The notes under the pieces were generated by a model. It had not been told where the DNA came from and did not search any database. It was given only the letters and a program-made list of their open reading frames with translations. Source: Sialis fuliginosa (taxonomy: Eukaryota; Arthropoda; Insecta; Megaloptera; Sialidae). From it: a DNA stretch of 64,000 nt. Made by a program: the position numbers and the translations under genes. The DNA lies in assembly GCA_961205875.1 (NCBI GenBank), contig OY540822.1, positions 4,838,501-4,902,500 on the forward strand, given 5' to 3'. This document shows positions 21,094 to 64,000 of this stretch, in pieces. Numbering within the stretch: the stretch's first letter is position 1; every line of letters starts with the position of its first letter.

Positions 21094-22562
21094 TTTTTTG
21101 ATTTTGAATATTACTCAATTTCCTAAGAAATAAACTTATTAACTTTTGTTGTACTTATCTTTTTTACTTCATTATTCGTAGCTTAGCTTAAACATCATCG
21201 TTCACACTTCTCATTTTCTTTTTTAACATCCCATCATAAAAGTACAGGGCTTCGATAGTATAATCAGCGTCAAAATTCATTCAGAACGACAGAATTGCAA
21301 AAAATTGCGAAGTTCGAAAAAAATGATAAACTTTGAAAGGCTTAATCTCGGAAACTATTGGGTCTACAGAGACAGTTCTAGTATCATATTGTAACAAATT
21401 TAGTCTACTTTAAAAACGCCCAAAGAAAGTTTTTTCAAAAACTAGTCCTTTAGGGTTATAATCGCCAAAATTTGAAAAAATAACGATTTTTACGCGGTTT
21501 TTTCGATTTTTGACAAAGTTGCGTTCGGCGCTCGAAGTCACAAACTTGGATTATTCATTAGGCCAACATCATAAACAAGTCTGCAAAAAATCAGAACTAC
21601 CGGATTTGACGCATGCTGTGATGTATAAAGTTACTGGACTATTTGTTTTCGCTCTAAATAATCAGTACAATAGCGAGAAGTGTATTTGGTGTCGTTACCT
21701 TGTTGGAAAATGAAATTACGACCGATCAAGTCAGTGCCAGATGGGAGCGCGTGGCGTTGCAATATATTGTGGTATTGCTCTTTTTTCATGATTCCTTCGA
21801 TTTTCACAAGTTTACCAACGCCTGCATGACTGAAGCAGCCCCAAACCATTACTGAGCCACCATCATGTTTTACAGTAGAACACTTTTCATTGATTTTTCG
21901 GGGAACGTATGGTCGTCGATGACTCCCAAAAACCTCAAACTTCGACTCGTCACTCCACAAAACGGATTTCCACATATCAATGGTCCAATAAACATGCTCT
22001 CTAGCAAAATCCAATCTCTTTTGCTTGTTTGCCGGACGAAGAAGTGGTTTTTTGACAGCTATACGTCCGATCATACCTTTTTCTCGAAGTCGGCATTTGA
22101 CTGTAGTCAAAGAAAGTGGTGAATCCAAATATTCATTGATTTCGGCATGAATATTTGGCGATTGTTAATCGATTGTCAGTCGATTACAAAAAAGTGGGAA
22201 ATATTTAAATGTTACAACTTTTCAAATAATACCAAAAATTTGCGCCGAAATTATTAATGAAAAAGGTGGGTATTTTTCGAAAATCGGTTAAAGTAACATT
22301 TTCATATCTTCGATGTTCAAAATTGATTTGATTTCTATAAAATACATTAATAATAATCAAAAAATGTCTAAACTATGTTAAACACAATAAACTTATGTGA
22401 ATAAATAAGTTGATTTCGTGAAATAATCAAATAAACTTAAAATTGTTTTTTCTTAAGGTGTATTCAAACTTTTGGCCTGTACTATATATGTTTGAACGTT
22501 AGATAATACATTGTCTATACACGTTTTTGATTGTCGATTCTTTTATTACGCATGATATGGCC

Positions 22563-22870
22563 CTATGACCGAAGCAATGCATTTAGTTTTTTACATCTAA
22601 TATCAGCAGTATTTAAAATGTCCACATTAAGATCGCAACAGATGAAGTAAAAGTGATTTTTATACTTAGAAATTAAAAACAATAATTCGTCCATTTTGTT
22701 TATAAATATAAATAATTCAAAATCACTTTCAGGTGATCTATATACTGACACAATAATAAATTTATGTTAAATTAATTCTGTAGCACAGCACTCAAAATGT
22801 TTTTCTATACTTAATTTAGCCAAATCGTTAATTTCACTTGTTTCCATATTTCCTTTAACAACAAGGAGTC
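22563..22870 (-). pseudogene. Non-LTR endonuclease fragment, same type as 2200-3010
   Basis: Minus-strand frames read EKHFECCATELI and then VYRSPESDFELFIFINKMDE, LFLISKYKNHFYFICCDLNV. This matches the VLECCAIKS...IYRTPNSN...SGDFN segment of the relic at 2200-3010. Only about 100 residues remain. Confidence 0.65.
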
Positions 22871-23581
22871 ATAAAAAAATGTAGGCCCAGACATGTAGAA
22901 CCTCCTAAAAGGAGCGTCAATCGACAAAAAGAACAACCCGAGCCAACGCATCAAAATAAAAAATTCCGATATGACAAGCAAAAACCACCAATAAAGAGAA
23001 CAATGACACCAAGAAACGCATTTCCGTCAGTAAACAACAACCTTAATTAACCGTCAGTTCCTCTAGGTCCGAATCCTCACAGAGTTGATAGTTAAGCAAT
23101 TGATATAGAAAAATTAACAAACATGCACACAAAAACAAAAAATATGTCAGCAAACAATGGAAAAATCAGCGAAGATGTTATCAGGGGAAAAATTCCCCGC
23201 TTACGATTCATAAATAAGCTGTAGATCTCACTATCAGTTCACCCAACATAGCTAATCGACCAATATGCAAAACTTTACCAATTCCACTTAGATCAGACCA
23301 CCTGCCAATAGAAACAGAACTAATATTTATATTAATCTGAAACTGTAACAGCATTCGAATTTCTGACACTAAGTGCAGTCTGAACAATTAAAGTATCTGC
23401 ATCATCAGGTGCTTAAGTTACAAAAATATTTTTATCTTTGAGTTTATTCATTAATAACACAGGTTTACAAAAAAAAAAGTTTATGAATATTTGACGAGAC
23501 CATTGTATTCTTATGTATTTTGACGTACTGAATCCGAATCTGAGGTCCGTTGACCTTGGTTAGCTCAGTTTCAAGGTCATT
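22871..23581. other. Non-coding with a short basic reading frame
   Basis: At 22881-23045 a plus-strand frame reads RHVEPPKRSVNRQKEQPEP and other Lys/Pro-rich sequence, possibly the end of a retroelement gag-like protein. Nothing else was recognised. Confidence 0.25.
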
Positions 23582-24073
23582 TTAAGGTGACATTTTTGAT
23601 TTGTTTGCCAAATTGTAAATTTTCCAGGAATTTACAATAATACTGTCGATCAAATTTATAAAGAGGGACCACCACCACTTTTTCCCTTTTACGTTGATTC
23701 TGTAGTTATATATTCCGTTGTCATGCAAATCAACACCTCCCAATTTGTACAAGCAACCATTGGAACTACATAAGCACCATAGTTTGAAGTCAAACCTAAT
23801 TGATTTTCTCTTGATGTACATCATACAACTATGTAATCCAAAATATGACACCATTTCCTCATCGATAGACAAATTATGAGAAAATACTCCAAACTGAATA
23901 TTCTTTTCATTTATCAAATCAAAAAGAAGTCTTAGTTTTGAAAATATATCGCTTTTATCAAGTTGGTCGTTATCTAATAAATGTATGTTTTGCTTTATGG
24001 AATCGAATCTGTTCCTACTCATACTGTTTCTAACAAGCATTATTCCTTTATCCTCATCTTTCGACCAATACAT
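23582..24073 (-). pseudogene. piggyBac-type transposase with in-frame internal deletion
   Basis: The 163-codon frame reads MYWSKDEDKGIMLVRNSMSR, then SIDEEMVSYFGLHSCMMYIK and KLWCLCSSNGCLYKL. It jumps without loss of frame to GGVDLHDNGIYNYRINVKGK, KWWWSLFINLIDSIIVNSWK. These are the DDE_Tnp_1_7 domain start (first Asp region) and the conserved GGVDLHD end. About 150 residues between them, including the second catalytic Asp, are missing. The N-terminus and the C-terminal Cys-rich finger are also absent. It is not a functional transposase. Confidence 0.8.
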
Positions 24074-24998
24074 TTTTGTAGCTGGTAACGTATGAAAACC
24101 CGAAAAAATTAGTATGCCAAAAAATCATTTATTTTAGATCTTTTGATTCTACACAATTCTTTATTATATTATATTGCTTAATATTTAACGATTTAGGCAG
24201 CGTATTACAAAATAGCACGCTAGCGGCAAACTTGTTTCCGACTTTATTTACTATTATCGTCACTGCTTAGTTGTTATGTTACCTAACGTATATAATATAG
24301 CCTATAACCTGGCCAGAAAACATATCTATAAATTAAAAAAAAACACGTAAATCAGATAAGTGGTTCTTGAGTTATAAGCGCATTAACGGACAGACAGACA
24401 GACAGAGAGACGTTGAGCTTTATATATGTATATTAAGGATTCACTAAGCATAATCACGCAAAACTGCCGCACTTATGTTACCCGTCCGTCGCGTCGGAAG
24501 ATAACTGCGCGACATATTGGCGGTTTCTTACTGAGAATCCCAACGTTGCGTATACGCAACAATAATAAAATAGGTAAAGTATGTAAAACCTATAAACGCA
24601 GTGTCAAATATCTTGTTATGTCTCCTTTACTAAAGGTCAGGTTAATCTAAATTGGTAATTTAGAAAATCTAATTCAATTCTGCGCCGAAAAAATAGATCG
24701 ACGAAAATATAATAGAAGCAAACCAAAATATCGTCATAGTTCATAAATTTGCAATAATTAAACTTTTTGATTATATTGATGTATTTCATAAAAAACATAA
24801 TTCCTGTTCTGTTAAGAATAAATTGTAGCAGCACAAAAGTCATTCCATTCAATGACATATTTAAAAAAAATTGTTTTAAAATGTTTCGTTTACGCAACTT
24901 TGGGGATTAATGGGTTAAATAAGGATTTTTATATTCATTATTGTAGCGTCATTATTTTATTATTATGAATACAGAAAAGTATAAAACCAGTAACATGA
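24074..24998. other. Intergenic region downstream of FASN
   Basis: AT-rich. A short ACGGACAGACAGACAGACAG tract near 24385-24405 is the tail motif of many insect repeats. No gene was recognised. Confidence 0.4.
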
Positions 24999-25004
24999 TT
25001 TATT
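24999..25004 (-). promoter_or_regulatory. FASN: Probable poly(A) signal of FASN
   Basis: AATAAA on the minus strand, about 20 nt beyond the FASN stop codon. Confidence 0.6.
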
Positions 25005-25022
25005 AAACAAATATAATATATT

Positions 25023-57850
<32,828 letters not shown>

Positions 57851-58045
57851 CTATAAGTAAAAATACATTCTTATACGTAATACTTACCGTGAACAGTGCA
57901 CGTGATTCTTATTTTATTAAAACATATTTCTAACAAACTAATAAAAGAATAAAATGAATGAGACATAAACTATAGATAGTAATATTCTCTACAACAATCA
58001 AACAAATCAAATGATTTTTTTTAACCCTAGATTTAGACTGGGAAG
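57851..58045. other. Intron upstream of first visible FASN exon
   Basis: Begins with the TATAG acceptor of the 57850 exon. No further FASN exon is recognised between here and the window end. Confidence 0.5.
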
Positions 58046-58389
58046 TCGATAAACATCCCCCCAGCCCAGTTGTCGTGTCGTGGCCAAAGGCCTGCACTGG
58101 GGCAAACGGCGCCGGCTGCTGACTAACCTAGTTACCGAAGCAGTCGAAAAACCCTGTATCCTCCCAGTAGCCTGTGGTCATGTTTCGCAGGTTAGGTGGA
58201 TGTGGGAGGTTTTGGTTTAATCGCCCGGACCGAGAGGAGTTAACCTCAATAAAAAATCCTAAATCTCACGGTGGGAGATCAAGCCAAAGGGATGCGTAAC
58301 TGTCTAGAAGATCAGTACCTACTGGTTATCCCTTGGGGCACCGGGCGCACCCCATTGTATACAGCCAATAAACTTAACCATTTTCATAC

Positions 58390-59419
58390 TCGTGGGAACA
58401 AACATGGAAAATGAAAAAAACAAAACAAACAAACAACAAACAAATAATGGAGATATCTGAGGCAGACGGAAGTCAATCCTCAGTATCTTCCAAGGAGGAA
58501 ATTATGGGAAAAATAGGGGTAAACCCCTCGGGAACACAAACCGAGGTAAAATCCCCTTCAAAACCAAAACCTGAGGGACACATATCAGGGGCACAACGCC
58601 GCAGGATGGCGATAGAGGCGGCAAAGCAAGAGGGGAGCCCATTAGGCCAAGGAAACCACTGGGGACAGCAAAAGACCCAGCTGAGGAAACTGAAACTGAT
58701 CCAGGAAAAGAACCCGTACTGATGGGAGTACACCATCACCATCAGTACAAAGGGCACCTAAAAAGATCAGAGAAGGGGACGATAGGACAAAACCCAGTAC
58801 CTCGGTACAGGGGCAGTCCTATAGCCAATCTATCTCTGCCATAAAGATGGCAGTAGTTCTGCAAACCTATCCTGAGGGCAAACTAACCCCAGAACAGGTA
58901 AAGCAGATTCAGCAGACCCTCATAAAGGAAATTTTCAAATGTGAGGTAGGGACTGGGCCACAATTCACAAACAGCTACGCACATGGCGGTGTACTGTTTG
59001 TGTCTTGTGCAAACAATGAAGCAAAAGAGTGGCTGGAAGGAAAGCTTCCACAACTCCAACTGTGGGAGGGGGCCAACCTCCGAGTAGGAGAGGCCAAGGA
59101 TGTGGTTAAAACCTCCAAAGTGGTTGTGTGGATCCCCACCGACCTAGTGGAGGCTAAAGAACCACCTAAGATCCTCCAGCTGCTGAAGACGCAAAATAAA
59201 AACCTGGTAACAGGGGAATGGCGGATCATATCCACCAAACAGGAAACGCAAGGTACTACCCTGGTCCTTGCGATAAACGAGACTTCACTGAAGGAGCTGA
59301 GTAAGGTGGGATTTAAAGCCTATCTAGGATTGTCTCAGTTAACCTTCAGAGTCTCAAAGAAACCTGAAGAGAAGACAGAAGATGCTACAGGTACTTCAAG
59401 TAAACCTGCAGCACAATAA
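58390..59419 (+). pseudogene. Retrotransposon ORF1 with DUF4780-like domain
   Basis: The 5' part (58447-58722) reads SQSSVSSKEEIMGKIGV and GHISGAQRRRMAIEAAKQEG. After a frame change, 58847-59419 reads LTPEQVKQIQQTLIKEIFKC, AHGGVLFVSCANNEAKEWLE, VVVWIPTDLVEAKEPPKILQ and a Lys/Glu-rich tail ending at TAA. The second half fits the DUF4780 domain often found as ORF1 of insect elements of this type, probably an RNA-binding protein. At least one frameshift near 58720 breaks it. Its end overlaps the start of ORF2 (ATG at 59379). Confidence 0.7.
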
Positions 59420-60017
59420 GGCAGCTTCGGCGGCCTTCTGGTAATACTTTTCCTCGAAAAGTATAGACATAGCCTTGATCCAGGAGCCCTGGCTGTTCGG
59501 GGGAAAGGTATCAGGCTTAGGAGCAACCAAGGGTAAACTAATATACAACAGAAACCTTGGAAATGTAAGATCATGTATACTTGTCAGGGAAGAACTTCAC
59601 GTTTTAAAACTGTCAAATTTCTGTTGCAGGGATCAAGCTGCCATAAGCATAAAAATACAAACGGAAGGAAACCTGAGGGAAATAATAATAGCCTCGGTAT
59701 ACCTTCCGTTTGACTCACCAGATCCGCCACCATCGGAAGAACTGCAGCAGCTAGTGGACCACTGCAGGCAATCGAACCTGCAGCTACTAGCTGGCATAGA
59801 CTCCAACGCACACCATGCAGCATGGAGAAGCAGTAACAACAATAGAAGAGGTGAGTATCTGTTTGATTATATTATTTCTAAAGATTTGGACCTTCTAAAT
59901 CGAGGAAATAAACCAACTTTTATAACAAGAACTCGAAAAGAGATCATTTATATAACAGTAGCAACCTCTCGTATAAGCTCTCCGATAACTCGATGGCATG
60001 TGTCCGAGGAACCGTCG
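59379..60017 (+). pseudogene. Retrotransposon ORF2, APE endonuclease part
   Basis: MLQVLQVNLQHNKAAS begins the endonuclease. A break follows near 59431. Then IDIALIQEPWLFGGKVSGLG, IIIASVYLPFDSPDPP, LLAGIDSNAHHAAWRS, and WHVSEEPS. The catalytic Asn (QVNLQHN), Glu (QEPW) and Asp/Asn (IDSNAHH) are visible. The next motif, SDHR, lies beyond the RAG1-like insertion at 62892 (DHRYI). Confidence 0.85.
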
Positions 60018-60286
60018 CACATACGTCGATTTGTAATAATTAGCCGGTCAAAAGTCAAATTTCAAAAGTGGTGCTACAAATACAAACATTATAGCAGAGG
60101 TAAAGGACAATGCCAGGTAACAATAATATACCATCCCCACTCCCGAACCTGTCAACATGCACTTGCGCAGGTAGTTGAAACTTGATCGTCTCACAAAGTA
60201 CACGTCATTTTCTCAGCGCTCTCAGTATAAACATTTAAACAAAGTGAAATTGTGTGTTGTCCACCTAATCTTTTAAAGTAATTGTG

Positions 60287-62652
60287 ATGGATTCGAATAA
60301 TTCAGGTAAGAATCAATGTTACTTGATATGTTTAAATGATGTTTATCGTTTTTTTATACTATTTGTAGAACTTCAATAATAGGCCGTTTTGTAATAAAAT
60401 TTTATTTTATTTTCATATTCATAAGACATTTTTTTATATTATCGCCTCCAATCGGGCAATATTTTTTATTGTATTGTATACTTCATATATTAGGCTAAAT
60501 AATGACGTTCAATTTATATGCAGATAACTGCGGATGACAAAGTTATAGGGTTTTTTGTGGATAAGGTCACAAAAAGAAAAATAATCAACTTTTGTTTCAA
60601 ACGTAATAATGTGTCATTTTCGTTATTTTAGGTGCACCTGGTACTTCGGGTATAACTATAGTGACTCGTAAATATCTTTACGACCAAATGCAGGAACAAG
60701 ATTTGCCTAATTTGGACGAAAAACTTAAATATCTGGAAAATCACTTGTTGTCCTGTTATGGTGATACGCCAGATAATTTAAGCAGTTTGAAACAACGATT
60801 TGCACATTTTAAATCGTCCATGAAAGAAAAATGGTCTAAAGCCCATAGAAAAGAAGCAGTGTTTCTTAAAACCAATGAAGCGTGGTTAGAAGGAACGTTT
60901 GAACTTTCAGTAAATAAACAAAACCGACCGGGTCGGCCTTCTAAATCATTTGAAGATTCTAGTGAGAGGACTAAAAGAAGAAAAACAGAAGAGATTCGTT
61001 CTTTGCTTGGTGATGAAGTAATCGTTCATGCAGCTCAAACAACACTGCAGGCTCGAGGAAAAAGAGATGCATCAAAAATATTAAAAGAAATCACAAACTC
61101 TCCAACTCGTGCAGGTAAATACAGAAAAGCATACAGAAAATCTGATCAAGAAGAAATTACTTCTCTTACACCGTTACAAGCCCTAGCAATGTTCGTGGAA
61201 GCCGATTTAACCAAGCGACAATATGAAATTATTAGAAATACTAATAAATCCTTTTATCCGTGTTATGAATTATTATTAAAGGAAAAAAAAGAATGCTACC
61301 CGCCCAAAGATTGTATGAAGGTCACAAGTACCTGCGCAGAAAGCAATTTACAAAGCTTGATAGACAATACAGTTAAGCGCTTATCAATAGCATTAGAAGA
61401 AATTCTTTGTTCTTTAAAAGACAATGAAAGAAATTCTTTGAAAATTATCTGTAAATGGGGTTGTGACGGATCCCAACAAGCTAAATATAAACAAAAATTC
61501 GACGACGACGTTGCCTCAGATGCACACATATTTATAACCTCTTTTGTACCACTTCGAATACTTTGTGGCAAAGATAGCAAAAAAGTAATTTGGCAAAATC
61601 CAACACCGTCATCACCTAGATATTGCAGACCAATACGATTTAGGTTTGTCAAAGAAACTACTGACGTAACAAAGGAGGAAATTAGTTACGTTGAAGAATC
61701 TGCTAAAAAGTTAAAACTTACTGAAGTAGTTTTGCACGAGAGCAAATTCATGTTTGAACATGTCTTTAAGATGACCATGATCGATGGCAAGGTGTGTAAT
61801 GCTGCAACAGATACAAAATCAACAAGTCAGTGTTATATATGCGGATCAACATCTAAAGACTTTAACAATCTGACCAAAAAGTTAAATACAAGTTCTACGG
61901 CTATTGAATTTGGACTATCTGTACTACACGCCAGGATTCGAATTTTTGAAAGCGTTTTGCATCTGGCGTATAAATTACCAGTAAAAAAGTACAGAGAGAA
62001 AAGAACTGACGAAGAAAAAGAGTTAGAAGTGCTTACAAAAAAACATATTCAGGAAAGATTTCGAAAAGAAACTGGATTGCTAGTCGACATGCCAAAAGCT
62101 AATTTCGGTAACACCAATGATGGTAATACTAGCCGAAGGTTCTTTGAAAATCCCCAATTAGCTGCTGACATTACAAAAGTAGATTTTGAACTAATATATA
62201 GATTGAAAGTTGTATTGGAAACTATCTCAAGTGGTCATAAAATAGACGTCCAACAATTCGATGAATATGCCATGGCAACTGCGAAATTATATGTCGACCT
62301 ATATGGGTGGCATCCAATGAGTCCTACCATGCATAAGATATTAATTCATGGTTCAGCTATAATTGAAAATGCCTTATTGCCTATAGGACAGTTGTCAGAA
62401 GAGGCAGCAGAAGCTAGAAATAAGCATTTTCGATTATACCGCGAAAACTACGCGAGAAAGTTCTCGAGGGAGGAATGCAATCTTGATGTATATAACAGAC
62501 TGTTATTGAGTTCGGATCCTCTTTTAAGCAGCACGAAGCAAACAAAAAGAAGGATCAAACCAAGATCATTTTGCCCTGAAGCAATCAAAATGTTACTACC
62601 GGCTGACCCGAATACCGAATCCGATACTTCAGACATGGATCAAAATTTATAA
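60287..62652 (+). CDS. RAG1-like (Transib) transposase, 679 residues, uninterrupted
   Basis: Exon 1 (60287-60305, MDSNNS) is joined by a GTAAGA...TTTTAG intron (60306-60631) to exon 2 (60632-62652), giving 680 codons with no break. The core matches RAG1 in residue order and spacing. The first Asp is D285 in KWGCDGSQQAKYKQKF and the second is D391 in MTMIDGKVCN (106 apart; D600 and D708 in mouse RAG1). Zinc Cys pair C407/C410 lies in CYICGSTSKDF (C727/C730). Zinc His pair H574/H579 lies in MHKILIHG (H937/H942). The Glu lies in SEEAAEARNKHFRLYRENYA (E962), most likely E600. The N-terminal part is basic with GRPSKSFEDSSERTKRRK. No RING finger is visible. All key residues are kept, so it may encode an active transposase. 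Confidence 0.87.
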
Positions 62653-62891
62653 TGAAATTAATAATAATTGTAAAATATGTATGTGTTTTTGTTCCACAAA
62701 ATCGTTATTAAAAATAAATTGTGATTATTTATTGAATTTGTTTTTTTTTTTATTTCTTATTTTCTCACTTTTTCGCGGGAAATATATGCTAATTTTACAA
62801 TGGGCAATAATTCGCATTAAGATAAATGATTTAAAGTCAAAATACACTATAAAATAATTTTGACCGCCTAAATCTGTTAAATCGACCTATG
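62653..62891 (+). other. 3' end of the RAG1-like element
   Basis: Holds AATAAA near 62713 (AAAAATAAATTG), about 60 nt after the stop, then the right inverted repeat. Confidence 0.6.
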
Positions 62892-64000
62892 GATCATAGA
62901 TATATCCGAATCGAAATCAAAGATATTGATAAGCCAGCTTCGGAATATCGAAACCCGAGAAACACGGACTAAGAGAAATACAAACAGGACCTACAATTGA
63001 ATTTGGATAATGTAAAAAATGAAATTAAGGACAGTATGGATATAGAATTAACCTCTGTTCAATTACAGGAGGCTATTGTAAATTCGTACCATAACAACTG
63101 CCGGGTTGTGAGTAGATCCACAAACAGAGAAGTCTACTGGTGGAACACAAATCTGGCAGAACAAAGAAAGAGAACAAGGAAGTTGTTTAACAAGGCGAAA
63201 AGAACAGGAAGATGGGAAGAATACTACCTCTCCCTGACAGAATATAATAAACAAATCCGTAAGGCCAAAAGAGACTCCTGGAGGAATTTTTGCCAAGAAG
63301 TTGAAAACACCTCTAAGGCAGCAAGACTCCAGAGAATTCTGGCCAAGGATCCAGTGGAACCAATTGGGACAATATTGAAACCAAATGGCAAATACACAGA
63401 AACGGGCAAGGAAACCTTGGAGCTACTACTTCAAGTACACCTGCCAGACTCAAATGTAGCTTTACCTGCAGATGAAAACCTGCTTGATCCTTGTAAACCC
63501 CATTATCAGGGCAACAAAAAGAGACTGGCAAACGGCAAATAAAATAATAACCCATAATACAACCGAGTGGGCTATAGATTCATTCAAACCATACAAAGCG
63601 CCTGGTCCTGATGGAATTATACCTGTGCTATTACAGCAAGGGAAATCCATCATAATTCCAAAACTTTGTAGACTTCTAAGAGCAAGCCTAGCAACGGGTT
63701 ATATTCCCACTGCATGGAAGCAATCTAGAATTGTCTTTATACCTAAACCTGGAAGAGACCACTCCCAGGCAAAGGCTTACAGACCCATCACTTTAACATC
63801 TTTTATGCTAAAAGTGATGGAAAAACTGATAGGAAGTCACATAAGGCAAAGCTTACCTAAAGGTAGCTTATTCCATCCCCACCAACATGCTTATTAAGTG
63901 GGGAAAGCATGTGAGACAGCTCTTCACCAACTAGTGGGAAAAATTGAAAATGCAATTAGCCACCAGGAAATTGCACTAGAGACATTTATAGACATCGAAG
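62892..64000 (+). pseudogene. Retrotransposon ORF2, end of endonuclease and reverse transcriptase start
   Basis: DHRYIRIEIKDIDKPASEYR completes the endonuclease. Then WWNTNLAEQRKRTRKLFNKA, YNKQIRKAKRDSWRNFCQEV, and after a frameshift near 63475-63500 YKAPGPDGIIPVLLQQ, FIPKPGRDHSQAKAYRPITL, TSFMLKVMEKLI. A TAA near 63895 follows HQHAY, where such RTs usually read on. The catalytic YADD box lies outside the window. This copy has at least two breaks. Confidence 0.85.

Larger units (their letters stand above)
19380..21639 (+). mobile_element. TA-flanked element with ~0.3-kb inverted repeats encoding a CXC-domain protein
   Basis: Ends GTCCAGTAACTTT (19380) and AAAGTTACTGGAC (to 21639), flanked by TA, interrupt the Tc1 transposase. 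The arms (about 19380-19665 and 21308-21639) match over roughly 280-330 bp with a few indels. The interior carries a Penelope GIY-YIG fragment and then a two-exon gene with a HAFSGCDSTS motif and a TSO1-like CXC domain. The superfamily is not recognised. Confidence 0.8.
19145..22190 (-). pseudogene. Tc1 transposase in two pieces
   Basis: The N-terminal piece (about 22170-21642) reads NIHAEINEYLDSPLSL, KCRLREKGMIGR, LWSDESKFEVFGSHRRPYVP, and VMVWGCFSHAGVGKL. The C-terminal piece (19377-19145) reads LDLNPIELLWDELDRRVRD. The first Asp (SDESKF) and the Glu (NPIELLW) remain. The second catalytic region reads QQGNDTKYTS where Tc1 proteins usually have QQDNDPKHTS, so the second Asp is probably lost. 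The HTH N-terminus is missing, and a 2.26-kb insertion separates the pieces. Confidence 0.85.
18997..22479 (-). mobile_element. Tc1/mariner element with ~230-bp inverted repeats and a nested insertion
   Basis: Ends CAGGCCAAAAGTTT (18997) and its reverse complement (to 22479) are flanked by TA. The inverted repeats extend about 230 bp, and the right arm contains a copy of the transposase 3' end. The transposase lies on the minus strand and is interrupted by the element at 19380-21639. Confidence 0.85.
60018..62891 (+). mobile_element. 2.87-kb RAG1-like (Transib superfamily) DNA transposon
   Basis: It interrupts the endonuclease between its WHVSEEPS and DHRYI motifs. The ends are imperfect inverted repeats: CACATACGTCGATTTG...TTAGCCGGTCAAAA on the left, and from the other strand CATAGGTCGATTTAAC...TTAGGCGGTCAAAA on the right. 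No clear 5-bp target duplication could be read. It carries one two-exon transposase gene and little else. Confidence 0.75.
58046..64000 (+). mobile_element. R1/LOA-like non-LTR retrotransposon, runs off the window
   Basis: A GC-richer block starts near 58046 with a 5' UTR, then ORF1 and ORF2 (endonuclease and RT). ORF2 is split by a RAG1-like DNA element at 60018-62891. RT continues past 64000. It lies upstream of the first visible FASN exon, probably within another FASN intron. Confidence 0.85.

Noticed and set aside
58473..58757. 94-codon minus-strand frame
   Set aside because: It is antisense to the retrotransposon ORF1 and has no independent support.
59335..59842. Minus-strand frames over the retrotransposon endonuclease
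   Set aside because: Shadows of the plus-strand ORF1/ORF2 with no family resemblance.

Overview
The window is AT-rich insect genomic DNA, possibly hemipteran. That is an inference from a split, intron-rich animal-type fatty acid synthase gene, TTAGG-type (CCTAA) repeats and an insect-like transposon mix. One host gene is clear. FASN lies on the minus strand, and its last 15 coding exons run from 57850 down to a stop at 25023. They cover the DH C-terminal half, linker, ER, KR, ACP and TE domains, 1426 codons without a break. The KS, MAT and N-terminal DH parts must lie beyond the right edge. Almost everything else is mobile DNA, much of it inserted into other mobile DNA.

Left part (1-24,900). 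A foldback repeat (1-679) is followed by a Myb/SANT fragment, a decayed non-LTR element and a decayed Tc1 transposase. Next comes a piece of 28S rDNA (4700-4804 and 7711-7829) split by a GC-rich R2-clade (RLE-type) retrotransposon with a 17-bp target duplication. Further right a hAT transposase relic (10540-13160) is split by a MITE and by a PIF/Harbinger element. Merlin, ISL2EU and piggyBac relics follow. A three-level nest lies at 18997-22479: a Tc1 element containing a TA-flanked element with 0.3-kb inverted repeats and a CXC-domain protein, which itself holds a Penelope GIY-YIG fragment.

Middle part (25,000-57,850). This is FASN. Its introns hold several long foldback elements (25420-27193, 46700-47910, 54885-55575, 56152-57360), a nested pair of hAT-type elements with intact 8-bp duplications, and other MITEs. 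One 14.85-kb intron (28946-43798), between the KR and ACP exons, holds a 6.9-kb Ty3/gypsy LTR retrotransposon (31246-38155) inserted in an older RAG1-like/Transib relic. The gypsy copy is interrupted by a 2.2-kb satellite-bearing element. A hAT relic (40336-42299) lies in the same intron.

Right part (57,851-64,000). An R1/LOA-like non-LTR retrotransposon (5' UTR, ORF1 with a DUF4780-like protein, ORF2 with endonuclease and RT) is split by a 2.9-kb DNA element. That element encodes an uninterrupted 679-residue RAG1-like (Transib) transposase in two exons, with the catalytic and zinc-site residues of the RAG1 core in matching spacing.

The most noteworthy loci are the uninterrupted RAG1-like transposase, the R2-clade insertion in 28S sequence at a non-R2 site and antisense to the rRNA, the CXC-protein element, and the transposon-filled FASN intron.
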